Positions 10,892-21,839 of a DNA stretch of 64,000 nucleotides are shown in pieces. Position numbers and translations under genes: made by a program. This DNA comes from Canna indica (lineage: Eukaryota > Streptophyta > Magnoliopsida > Zingiberales > Cannaceae): NCBI GenBank assembly GCA_034359265.1, contig CP136896.1, positions 11,129,501 to 11,193,500 on the forward strand, read 5' to 3'. The notes under the pieces were generated by a model. The model saw nothing but the letters and a program-made list of their open reading frames with translations. It had not been told where the DNA came from and searched no databases. Positions within the stretch are counted from its first letter, which is position 1. Each line of letters starts with the position of its first letter.

Positions 10892-11848
10892 TCATGCTTT
10901 TCCTTGTATTCTCGCATGAGTCAACCCGACGCACGCGTCAACGAAGTCCTCGTTGATGAAGTCCGTGGAGAACACCTGCAGCCGGTCGGCGATCCCCTTC
11001 TCGAACGCCTGCGCGATGAATAGCCTCGCGAATCCGTGGATCCTCGTCGTTACCGGCCGCACGCACACCACCGGGTTGTCCGCCTGCGGCGTCACCGTGT
11101 TCTCCACCCGGTACAGGTACTTCCTCGACGCCGCCGGCGCCTGCTCCCCCAGCCGCCTCATGTTGTTGTCGAACTTGGTCTTTGGCAGGTCCGTATCGAT
11201 CCAGTGATCCGTCAGGTACCCTCCGCTCCACAGCGGGGCCCCCGCCGGCGGCGGCGCAGCCTTCCTCGGCTTCCACACGCATATCACCCGCCGCGGCAGC
11301 ACCTCCGCCACTGTCTTCCCGAACACGGACTCGTCGTGCGGGATGAGCAACTCGCCGAGTTGCTCGACGAGGTACTTGTCGAACTCGGGCGGGTCCTCGT
11401 GGCCGTACTCGGTGCGGAACTCGAGGACGACGAGCTCGTGCTCGGTCTCGGCGAGGAAGCGCTTGACGTCGGCAATGACGACATCGACGCCGTAGTCTAC
11501 GAGAATGCCGTGGCAGACGCGGCGGTCTTTTTGGACGCGGATGTCGAGGAGACGGGCCCCGCCGGCGAGCTGGTCGTAGACGGAGCATGTCTGGCATTGG
11601 GCGAAGGGGCGGGAGATGAAAGGGATGCCGATCTTGTCGGTGGCGGAGTCGTGGGTACCGGGCCACACGATCTGGTGGAGGCGGAGGTTGTCCGGGCCGA
11701 GGGCAGACATCCAGGTTTTACGGTCGGCAGGGCGGTGATCGGAGCCAGGGTATTGGTCGCCGAAGGAACTGAGGTGTTCGGCGAGGGCCAGCTTCTCGGC
11801 CGCAACAGCCTTGCGGCGCTCAACTTGCTTCGCGAGTTGGGCGCCCAT
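10892..11848 (-). CDS. PI-PLC X domain-containing protein (copy 1)
   Basis: An intronless 318-residue protein of the PLC-like phosphodiesterase superfamily (bacterial-type PI-PLC X domain, no Y or C2 domain). It probably cleaves a phosphoinositide or related phosphodiester. Visible active-site equivalents are His66-Asp67 in WPGTHDSAT, Arg104 in LLDIRV and His113 in VCHGIL. Other family blocks are RTEYGHEDPPEFDKYL, RRVICVWKP and DLPKTKF. There is no signal peptide or membrane segment, so it is probably cytosolic. The start is set at MGAQLAKQ because the paralogue at 20680-21705 aligns from there on; the frame upstream is low-complexity and unrelated. The gene is very GC-rich, and its upstream flank contains transposon-like AT-rich sequence. 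Confidence 0.9.
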   Translation of the reverse strand: MGAQLAKQVERRKAVAAEKLALAEHLSSFGDQYPGSDHRPADRKTWMSALGPDNLRLHQIVWPGTHDSATDKIGIPFISRPFAQCQTCSVYDQLAGGARLLDIRVQKDRRVCHGILVDYGVDVVIADVKRFLAETEHELVVLEFRTEYGHEDPPEFDKYLVEQLGELLIPHDESVFGKTVAEVLPRRVICVWKPRKAAPPPAGAPLWSGGYLTDHWIDTDLPKTKFDNNMRRLGEQAPAASRKYLYRVENTVTPQADNPVVCVRPVTTRIHGFARLFIAQAFEKGIADRLQVFSTDFINEDFVDACVGLTHARIQGKA

Positions 11849-12371
11849 GGCGGTGGCGACGGAGATGCTGGCGGAGGAGGTGGTGGAGGAGGAGGAGGAA
11901 GAGGGAAAGGAGTCGTAATTAAGGCTACGGATGAAAGTTATAGTGCAAAAAGATTTGCAATTTGGTCCCTCGTCAAAATTACTTTGACATATGTAGCCCT
12001 CCAAATTTGGAAAATAATTAATTGCCATTAAAAAGTACGACATATACTAAATATTAATATCGGCTATATATAGCGGTTTTGTTAATATCCACAGGAACAT
12101 GTAAGCGATATATTGTAAATATAATTAGTTAAATCGCGTATTACGAAGTACATATACTCATGTTTAATAATAAAATAATATTAAAATGAGAAGGAAATTG
12201 ATAGTTGAAGGTGCGTGGTGTGTAACTTTCTTTTGGTTAGGATAATATTAATTGTTCTATGATTGGTTTCGGTAGCTTGGAGTTTGGGAAGAAGCTTCGT
12301 AGGACTCGGAGACTTCAACGAGGAGGAGGACCCGTGGCATGTGATGTGGGGCCAAAGTTGCAACCTACCAC

Positions 12372-12530
12372 GAGCAAATACCTAAAATTATATTTTCAAC
12401 TCACTTTTTTTTAAAAATCATAACATGAGTTCGAATATTTTCGGATCCATACGTTAAAGTTAAATTTTTTGATTTTACCCTCATAAGTTCTGGGCGGGTT
12501 GGTTTGGACGCTGGTCGATCGGGACAATAG
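12372..12530 (+). repeat. MULE left terminal inverted repeat
   Basis: Pairs with 15953-16111. The inner 50 bp (GGGCGGGTTGGTTTGGACGC and on) are almost identical; the outer part is more diverged. Confidence 0.9.
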
Positions 12531-12532
12531 AA

Positions 12533-12985
12533 ATGTACCGGTTCAATAGGGTATTAGCAAAAAAATCGTGTATTTTTTTTCGCCCATCTCTACTTTTTAC
12601 CGCTCGATCGACCTTACCTTTTTACCGATTGCCCTTTCGTCTTCCTTTGTCCCCATTGTCGTCGCTTGAATCGTCGGAAGAAAACTGTCGTCCTTTGTTG
12701 TCTTCCCCGCCCAAATCCCCAAAAGGAAATTGTCGCCTCGTGTTCTCAAGTCCCCGCACAAAGCCCCTGAAGGAAATCATCCCCTCATACCATGTGTTGC
12801 CTCCAGAATCGCCCCAATCGCTGCCTCATACCCCGCAGGTGTTGCCGCCCCATTCTCCGGCCCAATCACAATTCTTTAAAGCTCCTAACCCCACAATTAA
12901 GCTCATCACTGCAACTTTGATGGTGTGCCCTAATTTTTCAAATCCAAGTGCTACAAATTCTAACTTTTATTATCTGCTTTCTTAG
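12533..12985 (+). other. Unrecognised Pro/Ser-rich open frame inside the MULE
   Basis: A 150-residue open frame with an Arg/Leu-rich start and many Pro-Pro and Ser-Pro pairs. It could be the 5' exon of the element's Ulp1-like gene. No domain is recognised, and the residue composition could arise by chance in this C-rich stretch. Confidence 0.3.
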
Positions 12986-13358
12986 TTCTTATTACCTTGA
13001 ATTGTTACACATTTTGTTATTTACTGTTTAAGAATAGCTGATCAAAAGTATAATTTCAATGCGATTCAATACTTCCGCAAAAGTATGGAATATTATTTTA
13101 TTGAATACTATTTGGTTTTATTTGAGTTCGAAATTTTGAGCTTGTGCCCTAATTTTAATTTTTCAAGATTTCTATAAATTAATCAAAGTTATGAAATAGT
13201 ATCATTTTAATGTGATTCCATACTTTTGCAAAAGTATAAAATTGTAAAAAATTAGGGTAATATTGCATTAATTAGCTTTATATAGACTTATATATGCACG
13301 TATATATTGATTCTATATTTTGAATGAAATCTATTTTTTTTTAGGTATAGACTTTTAT

Positions 13359-13625
13359 GACATTCTACAGTTATCTCAAAGTATGGAATTTGGTTAATGA
13401 TTTATTTCATGAAATTTCAGAGTTTTGATAAAGTATGGAATCATAACTTTTGCACTTTCAGAGTATGAAAGTTGATTTCTTTTGTGTATTTATGACATTC
13501 TACGGTTATATCGAAGTATGGAATTTGGTTAATGGTTTATTTAATGAAATTTTAGAGTTTTGATAAAGTATGGAATCATTACTTTCGCACTTTCAGAGTA
13601 AACAAAGTTGTTTCTTTTTCCAGAG
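13359..13625. repeat. 135-bp tandem duplication inside MULE
   Basis: Two copies start at 13359 and 13494 with GACATTCTAC, share AGTATGGAATTTGGTTAATG and TTTTGATAAAGTATGGAATC, and differ by scattered changes. Confidence 0.85.
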
Positions 13626-14212
13626 ATATTATAGAAGTCATGGAGCGGCCGCATTGAATGGAATTCAAGGTCATCAGTCGTGTTTTGTAATCCTAAATAT
13701 ATTTTTATGCCCATTAATAGTAGCCACCTCCGTCATTCTAATAAAGCAAAAGATATCGGAGGGCATTGGCATCTTCTTGTGGTGGACGTTGAGCAAAAGT
13801 TATTCTAGCATCTAAATTCAATGTCATCCTACCATGGCTCACGACAAGATTTTGAGGACAATATAAGTGTTTTGTACATGTTATAGTTCAACTTTAAACT
13901 TCTATGATAACTGCTTTCAACCAATACATCTGTGATATACAGGTTTTAATGCTTCAAACAATGCCATATGAGCATTTGAATGCAATATGCCCCAACCTTA
14001 GCACCCACATCAAATCGGAAGGTTGGAGAAAAAAAATTTATGAATGTCCTCAACAAGATTTCAGTGTTGACTATGGTATCTTTTTTATGAAGTATATTGA
14101 ATATTTGATCGAATCAAAACCAATAGAATGGAATCAACACAACATGGAAAGGTTTCGACTGGAGCTTGCAATTACTTGCTTCAATGACACATATTCAAAT
14201 GTCAAGTTATAA
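13620..14212 (+). pseudogene. Ulp1-type (C48) cysteine protease remnant
   Basis: Read in the correct frames, about 13680-13860 gives the Ulp1 His block GGHWHLLVVDVEQ, followed by an in-frame stop (TAG near 13813). An AT-rich intron-like gap ends with an acceptor near 13940. The second part (to 14212) encodes CPNLSTHIKSEGW, CPQQDFSVDYGIFFMKYIEYL and the C-terminal FRLEL helix. In active Ulp1 proteases the DYG here is DCG, where Cys is the nucleophile; in this copy it is Tyr (TAT). With the stop and the lost Cys it cannot be an active SUMO/ubiquitin-like protease. The family normally removes SUMO from proteins. Confidence 0.85.
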
Positions 14213-14690
14213 CGATACTGAAAATATTGTAAGCCAAACTATTTATGATCCCCTATTTGATAGAGGATTTCACAGTGTAAGCATATTATTGTACATGATT
14301 TAATTTGGCTAATTGTATGTTTGTATTTTATCCAATTTCATACTTTCACAAAAGTGTGGAAAAACTAGTATTTTCAAATTTACTCATTACAAATACATTG
14401 ACTATACTCATAGTTTCATACAATCATACATTAACATATATTAATAGGCATGACAGTCTAAAACTATTATTTATTCTAGTTTCATACTTTTACAAAAGTA
14501 TGGAATGACTTCATCTGAGTTTAACTCATATAGAATTCAAATTATAGTCATTAGAAATGATATCCAATCATATATTAACATATAATAATTATGATACAGA
14601 GTCAAAAACTAGTATTTTCACCAGTTTCATACTTTCACCAAAGTGTGGAAAAAACACAATATGATATCAACACATTAACAGAATTCAAAT

Positions 14691-14975
14691 TTACTCATTA
14701 CAGATATTCTCCACTTCTTCTCTTATCCTCTCCTCAATAAGTTCTTCCTCAATGTAGTCATACTCATCATCATCAAATGTCAAAGGGAAGTTCAGATCTA
14801 AACATGACTGACTTGTATTTTCTTGAGCATCTTGATCTACAATGTTAGTGACAGCTATAGTTTCAACCTGATTTGACACTTGTTGTGTAGAAGTTTGTAC
14901 ATTGGCATATGTATCATGCACAATAAAATCATCATCATCAATATGCTGCGACCTGCAATGATATAAGTTGATCAT
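14691..14975 (-). other. Acidic open frame in MULE, unrecognised
   Basis: A 94-residue frame on the minus strand with a run of Asp (HIDDDDFIVHD) and a Glu-rich end (EEELIEERIREEVENI), starting at a possible donor-like boundary. It may be an exon of a second, minus-strand gene of the MULE. No family recognised. Confidence 0.35.
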
Positions 14976-15952
14976 TATTTATTATCCGTAGTTAACAATA
15001 AGTGAGGAGGAATGACATATATTTCAATAACTCACAAGATATTGTGCATCAGCCATCACACATACATCTATAATCAAATGAAATCAGAATGAGTATGTAA
15101 AAGACTATAGAATTTCATAATTTCACAAAAGTATGGAATTGAACAAAAAAGATAATATCATCATTTTTATTATTACTAATATAGAATGTTTCTACTAAAT
15201 AAAATAAAAAATTAAGGACACTGATGATACAAACCTGGACAAATATACTTACAGACTTTTGCGAAAGTCTTGAAACAACTCCCAAATTACAACTAGGATT
15301 CCTGTTAAATACAGTGTAACAATCATTCTTGTTTAAAGTGGCTAATAATCAAGAAACTTTCCTAATGAAACTGTATGAAATGCCGCTAAGTATCCAAAAA
15401 CTAGGGCATTAGATACTTTCATAAAAGTATTGAATCAAGCAAAAAAAGTATATCGTTGGAGATTTATTCACTAATATGAAATCTGTCTACATAATAAACA
15501 AAAAACCAGTCAAATAGTAGGTATAAATTAACCTATGACGATTAATTCTAGACTTTGCCGAAAGTATATAACTGTCAAGGTATTAATCGATGTCGTAGAG
15601 GAATGAAGAGAAAATCTCGGCGTCAACAAACCAAGAAATTCTCGGCGTCAACAAAGCAAGAAATCCTCATCGTCAAAAAAGGAAGCCGCCAGTAGCAACA
15701 AGGTCGAGCTACAGTCGAGCACGGGGAAGAGCAAACGATTTGACGTCAACAAAGCAAGGCACCAAGAAAATCTCGAGTCTCCAAAAGCTCTAACGTCGGC
15801 CGGGGAAGAAGAGCAATATAAGATGAAGAAGAAGATACATGCTCCAAGCTCCAACGCCAAGTACATGCAGAACAGTGGCGGTATAAAGTAAAATGGATAG
15901 TATATTTAATATTTATTAATTGTGATTAAACTCGGTTGAATCAGTCCAAACC

Positions 15953-16111
15953 CTGTTGACCCGATCGACCAGCGTCCAAACCAACCCGCCCATCACTCAT
16001 GAGGGCAAAATCGGAAAATTTGGCTTTAACTTATGGATCCGGGAATATCCGGATCTATGTTATGGTCTTGGGAAAAAATGAGATTGAAGATATGGTTTTG
16101 GATATTTGCTC
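15953..16111 (-). repeat. MULE right terminal inverted repeat
   Basis: Reverse complement of the left repeat. It ends at TATTTGCTC directly before the duplication ACCTACCAC. Confidence 0.9.
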
Positions 16112-16299
16112 ACCTACCACTAGTTTGTTCGGATGAACTAATTATTTGTTATTCTTAGTAGAATAATATAATGTTTTGTTAGATTGGGGAAATGGTTCAT
16201 GCAATTTTATTGTAGCATCGTAATTTAAAAATTAGTAATCAGAATGCATTAGAGTGACTAAAATATTTTCTCTTTTAATTTTTGGTTATATCTATGCAT

Positions 16300-17345
16300 T
16301 GACGGAGAAATAACGTGGACTCAAAGATACTTGATAAAGAGAACATCAAGTGTTGGCAAAAATTGATATGACATGATAAAGGACGATGATTTTTGTTCAG
16401 AAGTGGTCGAGGTCTAGGACAGAAATGAGCAAAATGCTTGGTTGAGTGGAACTCACTTACGATCAAAAGGTCGAAGGTGGGCTCAACATCATTGATCTTC
16501 AGTGTCACAACCAAACGAGATAGAAAAAATGACTATTGAAAAAATGACTATGGATATCATCTTTGTAGCAATTTATCCTAGATTTTTTAATGAGCATCAT
16601 ACAAATGACTTAGGCTTATCGCCTATTTGGCAGAATATTGTTAAATAATTTGAATTCTTCGACTCTTCACTCACCTATCAGGTTGGATCGGGGATCAAAA
16701 TAAACTTGAGACTTGACTTGTGGATCAATGGAGACAAGTTGAAAGACAAATGCCCTATGTTATTCTCACTGGCGTGAAATCCCAATATCCTTATCGTGTA
16801 TGTCAAAGTCTACAATCAAGATGGAGAGGCTATGGGATGGAAGGTACAATTCTCTAACTTCATCTCTTCTATGCATCTATCAAGGCTTGCAGAAAGACTT
16901 GGCACTTTTCCTTAATCATACTGAGGAGAACAAAATACTATGTTAATGGAATGCCAACGAAAAACTCGGTACGAGCTCTCTCGACCAGTTGCTTATTTTT
17001 CGTGATGTCATGGACCACCGAGCTATCTTTTTATGGCAAAAAAGATGTCCACTGGCTATCTCCATTTTTAATTGGATCATTGAGAGGAATAGGTTGATTA
17101 CTAAAGACAAGCTCCAATTATGGAATATTCTGGTTGATATGCTTTGTGTTCTTTGTAGTTCTCATAACGAGTCACACTCTCATCTCTTCTGGAGTTGTAA
17201 TTACAATACTGAGGGTTGACAAGTACTCCTTAAACTTTGGAACTTTCAATATTTTCTTATTAGCTTCAAGCCTTGGGAATTAACTGGTTGCTTAGGGTGG
17301 GGATTCACTACCTCTTCCTTTTCGGAATCAACTAGGCAGAATTAG
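16300..17345 (+). mobile_element. LINE (L1-type) 3' fragment, decayed
   Basis: In shifting frames the region encodes pieces typical of the end of plant L1 ORF2: EGGLNIIDLQCHNQT near 16470 (the GGLGI..L..N motif after the reverse transcriptase), then a zf-RVT zinc-binding segment at about 16990-17220 (FLWQKRCPLAISIFNWII, RLITKDKLQ, CVLCSSHNESHSHLFWSC). Frameshifts and stops are frequent. No poly(A) tail or target duplication was identified, and the right side is replaced by a Gypsy LTR. Confidence 0.8.
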
Positions 17346-17348
17346 CGT

Positions 17349-17805
17349 TTAGTATATAGATCGGACAAGTACATTTGGGCCCGACCGGATTAGGTCCAAA
17401 AGCGCCCACACTCATAAACCAAACTTAAATCAAGCTAGATGACTTAGCTTGTGGGCTCCATTCAATCATACAAGGACACCCACGTCATCATTAATTATGA
17501 GGGATTCGTCAATTATGAGCCCGACATCTGTAGGATTAGCCTCGACCCATTTCGAGCAATATCCCTACGAGATTATCGAGCGACATCTTCGCCAATCATC
17601 CGTCATCTTATAATATATAGACACCACGCTCCTCAAGTACCCTAGATTCCCAACTTCTATTACTTCCACCTTGAACATATTTTGACCTAAGCGCCAAAGG
17701 GTCTTTTGCAGCCCCCCCCCCCCCCCCCTCGCCCGCCGGAGTTGCACCTGACTAGGAGGACACCCATCGGATCGAACCGCATCGCTCCGACTTCAGGCAT
17801 AAACA
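17349..17805 (+). mobile_element. 5' LTR of Tat-type Gypsy element C
   Basis: Homologous throughout to LTRs A and B (GGACACCCACGTCATCATTA, GATTCGTCAATTATGAGC). It ends TAAACA at 17805, directly followed by TTTGGCGCCCACCCTGG, a primer-binding-site-like sequence common in plant Gypsy elements. A run of 17 C at 17712-17728 may be a sequencing weak spot. The left boundary is approximate. Confidence 0.75.
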
Positions 17806-18930
17806 TTTGGCGCCCACCCTGGGTTGAGTAAATCTTACATGTCCCACAATCGTTGGTACCCAGAGTCAGACGAACGCCACTAAGACAGCACCCTAACGGC
17901 GACGTCCCCGCTACCTGGAGACGCTGAAACAATGAGGAGTGACGCTCCGGCACCAGCCAACCCCTAACTAGAAGAATCCTAGTGTTTGATAAACGACTTT
18001 CAGGCATAGAACCGATGGTTAGCAGCCCAAATCAAGATGCCGACGCGGTCCTTGGAACAACACCTGGCCGAACATGAGTGCCACCACTCAGAGCACGATG
18101 TAGACAACCACTCAAAAGAAGGATACCAAATTTTGTCCTTCAGGACGGGGTCTCCCGATCACATCATCAGAGAGTAGAGAAGGATACCAAGGTCACAAAG
18201 GCTACCTCTCCTCTCCCCGTCGACTCGGGACCCTTCGCCGAGCGCATCATGGCAATATGTCTTCCACCCAGATTTAAACTTCCGACCACACTCCAGCCTT
18301 ACGACGGCATGGGCGACCCGACTACGCACATGACGATGTTTAGGTCTATGATGCTCCTCAATGGAGCAACCGATCTCATCCTCTACTGAGCCTTCTCGAC
18401 CTTCTTAGAGAAGGCCATGACCGAGCTAATTTTGGGAGAAGGTTGCAAACCACATAGAGCTACAAGAACTTCGAGAAACCAGAAAGATTGACAGACAAAG
18501 TGCCAAGGACATCACTGAGGACAAGAAGGCAAAGAAGCCCGATAGAAAAGGCGAGCATCGAGATCGCCATGAATAGAACGACAACAGAAGAGCGAAGTCG
18601 CCACCCCGACTGAATGCCCGATACGAAAAATACTCACTCACCACTCAACACAAGGAAGGAAACTATCCTCCGAAAGATCTACGACTTAAAACTCCTCAAA
18701 CACCCCGTCAATGCCGGGAAGCAAAAATTGTCATCCAACGCCGACAAAAGCAAAATGTGTGCTTTTCACAGCACCTATGGGCATTCCACAAAAGATTGTG
18801 TGGTGCTTGAAGATCAACTCGAAGACCTAGTCTGCGTCGAAGGCCTCAACCAATACGTCAATTGTGGAAGAGAACGTAGCTGAAGCATGAGCCATGATCA
18901 CCGACGTCGAAGTCGAAGCTGAACGACTTA
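17806..18930 (+). pseudogene. Gypsy (Tat-type) gag remnant, element C
   Basis: Downstream of the primer-binding-like site, 18078-18389 encodes a gag core segment (FAERIM, PPRFKLPT, LQPYDGMGDPTTHMTMFR). Further fragments in other frames (ELQELRETRKIDRQ; PPRLNARYEKY) lead to CAFHSTYGHSTKDC at about 18760-18800, the CxxH-GH-C motif before the protease. Several frameshifts and at least one deletion interrupt it. The sequence ends abruptly near 18930 in AT-rich DNA; protease and pol are missing. Confidence 0.8.
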
Positions 18931-20640
18931 ATATATATTATGTTTAATATATTTTTTATTTAATATATATTAAATATATAATAAAAATTTAAAATTTAAA
19001 AATAATTAAAAGAAAGGGGCTCCCACCTCATAAATACAAGTTTCTTTCTAAAAAAAATAAGATGACACGATAAAAAATATATTTGTATTCATTTTTACGC
19101 AATCATACTACGTGTCATAGTTATATTGACTTATTTTATTGTTTGATAAATTTTATGTTGTTATTGTGTCTTAAAGAAATTAACACTTCCTTAGCAAACT
19201 TTCCAAAAGGCCGGTGATCACATTTTAGTCACGACTTTCACATTAGCTGAAAAGCCTGAAAAAGATATGTAAAAAAATTTGTCATGCAATGACAACCCCA
19301 GATTCAAACCAAAAAATGACATTATTTTCGTACTTGATATATACTGTAACCGGATTAAAAATCAATTTTCAATTCCTTATCATTTTAGATATCTTGCAAA
19401 ATTTTGAACCTATCTTGGGTTTTATGCTTTTACGACTATGCCCATTGACAGTATGAACGCATAAAATTAATGTCAATTCGTCTAATAACTTTCGAATAAC
19501 AAAATTTATTTTGTTTTAATTATTATTATTTTATTTACATGGATAGTGCCTTATTATTATCTTAGCCAAAGTAATTGATATCCAAAACTATTCCACATGG
19601 CATCATGTATAACCACAGAAGAAAAATCTAAAGATATAATGTCCTCAATAGTTACTTAATAAACGTATTTAAAATTTGGCCAACCTATTATAAGTTGTCT
19701 AAAATCTAGAATTCGATTTTTAATATGATTATCTAATGTGATTTTTTATTTCTATTAATATATATATATATATATTTAGAATTTGGTATACAATTAATAA
19801 TGACTAAAGTCCAATAAAAATATTGCATTTTTAACTTCGAAAAATAATGCATTGCAGATCGAGCCCTACCTACCTAATTATCTGGATCAAATTAGAATCA
19901 AATAAAGTTTTATTATAAAAAAGTTAAATTCCTTCTCATCAGACTTCAAATTGAGGAATGACTTAATATCTGTCTCGAATAAACTAAATAAAGTTACATT
20001 AGTCTAATTTTGGGTAAAAATATTTAAGTAAATCTTAAGTTTTCTTTTTGCTTCAATAACTCCTGTCTGTTCCAACTCCAATAGTTGATTCTTGTTCATC
20101 AACGTGTCCCTGGGACGTTTATTCAATCATGTGGAGTCAAAATTAACTCCACGTGTCCCAATCATTCTTCTTGGCGAGTCACATCACATAACGTGATGTG
20201 GGGTCGGATGACCTCAATCTTAAAGGAGCCAGCTAGGAATGAAAAACGACTCTAACAAATCATTTTAATTAATTTAACGAATTCAAACCTTTACTAATTA
20301 CTATTTACAACTCAAACCATTAAAAAAATCGAAGGGATGAGTCATGACTATAAGGATTTAATTAAGAAAATTATTGTCTCTTTGCTTAGTATAAGCTCTG
20401 CTAGTTGTTAAATTCAGATGAATATAGGTTTAAATTATAGAACATCTTTTTTTCCCAAACAAATATTTGGTGAAAATAATCATAACATCGATGATTTTAT
20501 GTACTTAATTTATTCTTACATTAATCATAACATATTATGAAAATAATATATCGCTCTCAACTTTAGAGATATTGAGCCAATTATTCCATTAATATTTTAT
20601 TCGATTTATCATGGTAATTAATCAAACAACATGAATACGT
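18931..20640. other. AT-rich intergenic region
   Basis: No coding region recognised. Contains TA-rich runs, a (TA)n stretch near 19760-19780 and a degenerate SINE-like copy at 19680-19760. Confidence 0.6.
19680..19760 (+). repeat. Degenerate SINE-like copy
   Basis: GTTGTCTAAAATCTAGAATTCG followed by a TATGATTATCTA block matches the second half of the SINE at 2354-2471 (GTTGCCTAAATATCTAGGG, TATGATCACCTA) at about 70 percent. The A-box half is not conserved. Confidence 0.45.
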
Positions 20641-20679
20641 AATTAAACCACAACCCTTCTTCTTCCTCTCTTCTTCTCG

Positions 20680-21705
20680 TTACGCCTTCCCTTCTACCCT
20701 CGCGTGGCTGACGCCAACACACGCATCCACGAACTCTTCGTCGATGAAGTCGGTGGAGAACACCTGCAGGCGGTCGGCGACGCCGTTGGCGAACGCCTGG
20801 GCCACGAACAGCCGCGCGAAGGGGCTGATCTCGTTGTCCACCATCTTCACTACTGGGTTCTCGACGCTGGGCGTCACCGTGTGCTCCACCCGGTAGAAGT
20901 ACCTCCGCGCCGCCGACGGCTGCTGCTCCCCCAGGTGCTTCATGTTGCTCTCGAACTTGGTCTTCGGCAGGTCCGTGTCGATCCAGTTGTCCCTCAAGTA
21001 CCCCTTGCTCCACAGCGGGCTCCCGGCCGCCGGCGCTGGGGACTTCTGCGGCTTCCACACGCAAATTACCCGCCGAGGTAGCAGCTCGGCCACCGTCTTC
21101 CCGAACACCGCCTCGTCCTGCGGTATCAGGTGCTCGCCCAGCTGCTCGATGAGGTACTTGTCGAACTCCGGCGGGTCCTCGTGGCCGAACTCGGTGCGGA
21201 TCTCGAGGATGATGACCTCGGCCTCGGTCTCGGCGAGGAACCGCTTGACGTCGTCGAGGACGACGTCCACGCTGTAGGATTTGAGGATTCCGTGCGCGAT
21301 GTGGCGCTCCTTCTCGACGCGGACGTCGAGGACGCGCGCGCCGAGCGCGAGCTGCTCGTAGATGGAGATGGTCTGGCACTCGGCGAAGGGGCGGGTGACG
21401 ACGGGGATGCCGATGCCGTTCGTGGCGGAATCGTGGGTGCCGGGCCAGACGATCTGGTTGATGCGGAGGCGGTCACGGCCAAGCTCGGACATCCAGGTCT
21501 TGCGGCTCGCCGGGTGGAAGTCGGAGCCGGGGAAGGCGTCGCCGGCGGAGGAGAGGAGGTCCTGCAGCTCCTTCTTCTCGGAGGAGATCTGCTTGCGGTG
21601 GTCGACGATGTTGGTGACGTTCTGGCCGAGGTTGGAGGCGCCCTCGGCGACGGTCTTGCCGAGGTTGGAGACGCTCTTGCCGATGTCGGAGATGTTGAAG
21701 TGCAT
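20680..21705 (-). CDS. PI-PLC X domain-containing protein (copy 2)
   Basis: An intronless 341-residue paralogue of the gene at 10892-11848, on the same strand about 9 kb away. It has the same active-site pattern: His91-Asp92 in WPGTHDSAT, Arg129 in VLDVRV and His138 in IAHGIL, with GHEDPPEFDKYL, RRVICVWKP and DLPKTKF. The N-terminus is longer, with repeated SNLGKTV/SNLGQNV segments that may form an amphipathic helix, not found in copy 1. No signal peptide is seen. The start MHFNISDIG is the first Met of the frame in context GCCACCATGC. The gene is strongly GC-rich, as expected for a monocot single-exon gene. Confidence 0.93.
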   Translation of the reverse strand: MHFNISDIGKSVSNLGKTVAEGASNLGQNVTNIVDHRKQISSEKKELQDLLSSAGDAFPGSDFHPASRKTWMSELGRDRLRINQIVWPGTHDSATNGIGIPVVTRPFAECQTISIYEQLALGARVLDVRVEKERHIAHGILKSYSVDVVLDDVKRFLAETEAEVIILEIRTEFGHEDPPEFDKYLIEQLGEHLIPQDEAVFGKTVAELLPRRVICVWKPQKSPAPAAGSPLWSKGYLRDNWIDTDLPKTKFESNMKHLGEQQPSAARRYFYRVEHTVTPSVENPVVKMVDNEISPFARLFVAQAFANGVADRLQVFSTDFIDEEFVDACVGVSHARVEGKA

Positions 21706-21814
21706 GGTGGCGGCGGGGCGAGGAGAGCAAGAGAGAAGTCTATGCGCGCGTTCGTAGAAATGCGAGAGTTTGGGAGATGAAGGACAAGGGGGGACTTAAA
21801 AAGCAATGTCTTCG

Positions 21815-21831
21815 TTGACCAAACTTTGACT
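21815..21831. promoter_or_regulatory. Paired W-box-like motifs upstream of PLC-X copy 2
   Basis: TTGACC at 21815-21820 and TTGACT at 21826-21831 lie about 110-125 bp upstream of the start codon. Clustered TTGAC cores are WRKY-factor sites in plant promoters. Function is inferred only from spacing and sequence. Confidence 0.35.
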
Positions 21832-21839
21832 CAGTCGGG

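Larger units (their letters stand above)
12372..16111. mobile_element. Mutator-like element (MULE) with Ulp1-type gene remnant
   Basis: The termini GAGCAAATACC and GAGCAAATATCC (right end in reverse complement) begin inverted repeats of about 160 bp that include TGGGCGGGTTGGTTTGGACG. Perfect 9-bp duplications ACCTACCAC lie outside (12363-12371 and 16112-16120). The 3740-bp element has no MuDR transposase that I can recognise, but carries parts of an Ulp1-like (peptidase C48) gene, as in the Kaonashi-type MULEs of plants. Intact duplications suggest a fairly recent insertion. Confidence 0.93.

Noticed and set aside
11036..12031. 331-residue open frame antisense to PLC-X copy 1, and similar long frames over 20680-21800
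   Set aside because: GC-rich coding sequence leaves other frames open; the products are Arg/Gly/Val-rich with no family motif, while the minus-strand frames have all PLC-X motifs.
17712..17728. Run of 17 C as a possible functional G-quadruplex site
   Set aside because: A single homopolymer in a decayed LTR, absent from LTRs A and B, is as likely slippage or a sequencing weakness.
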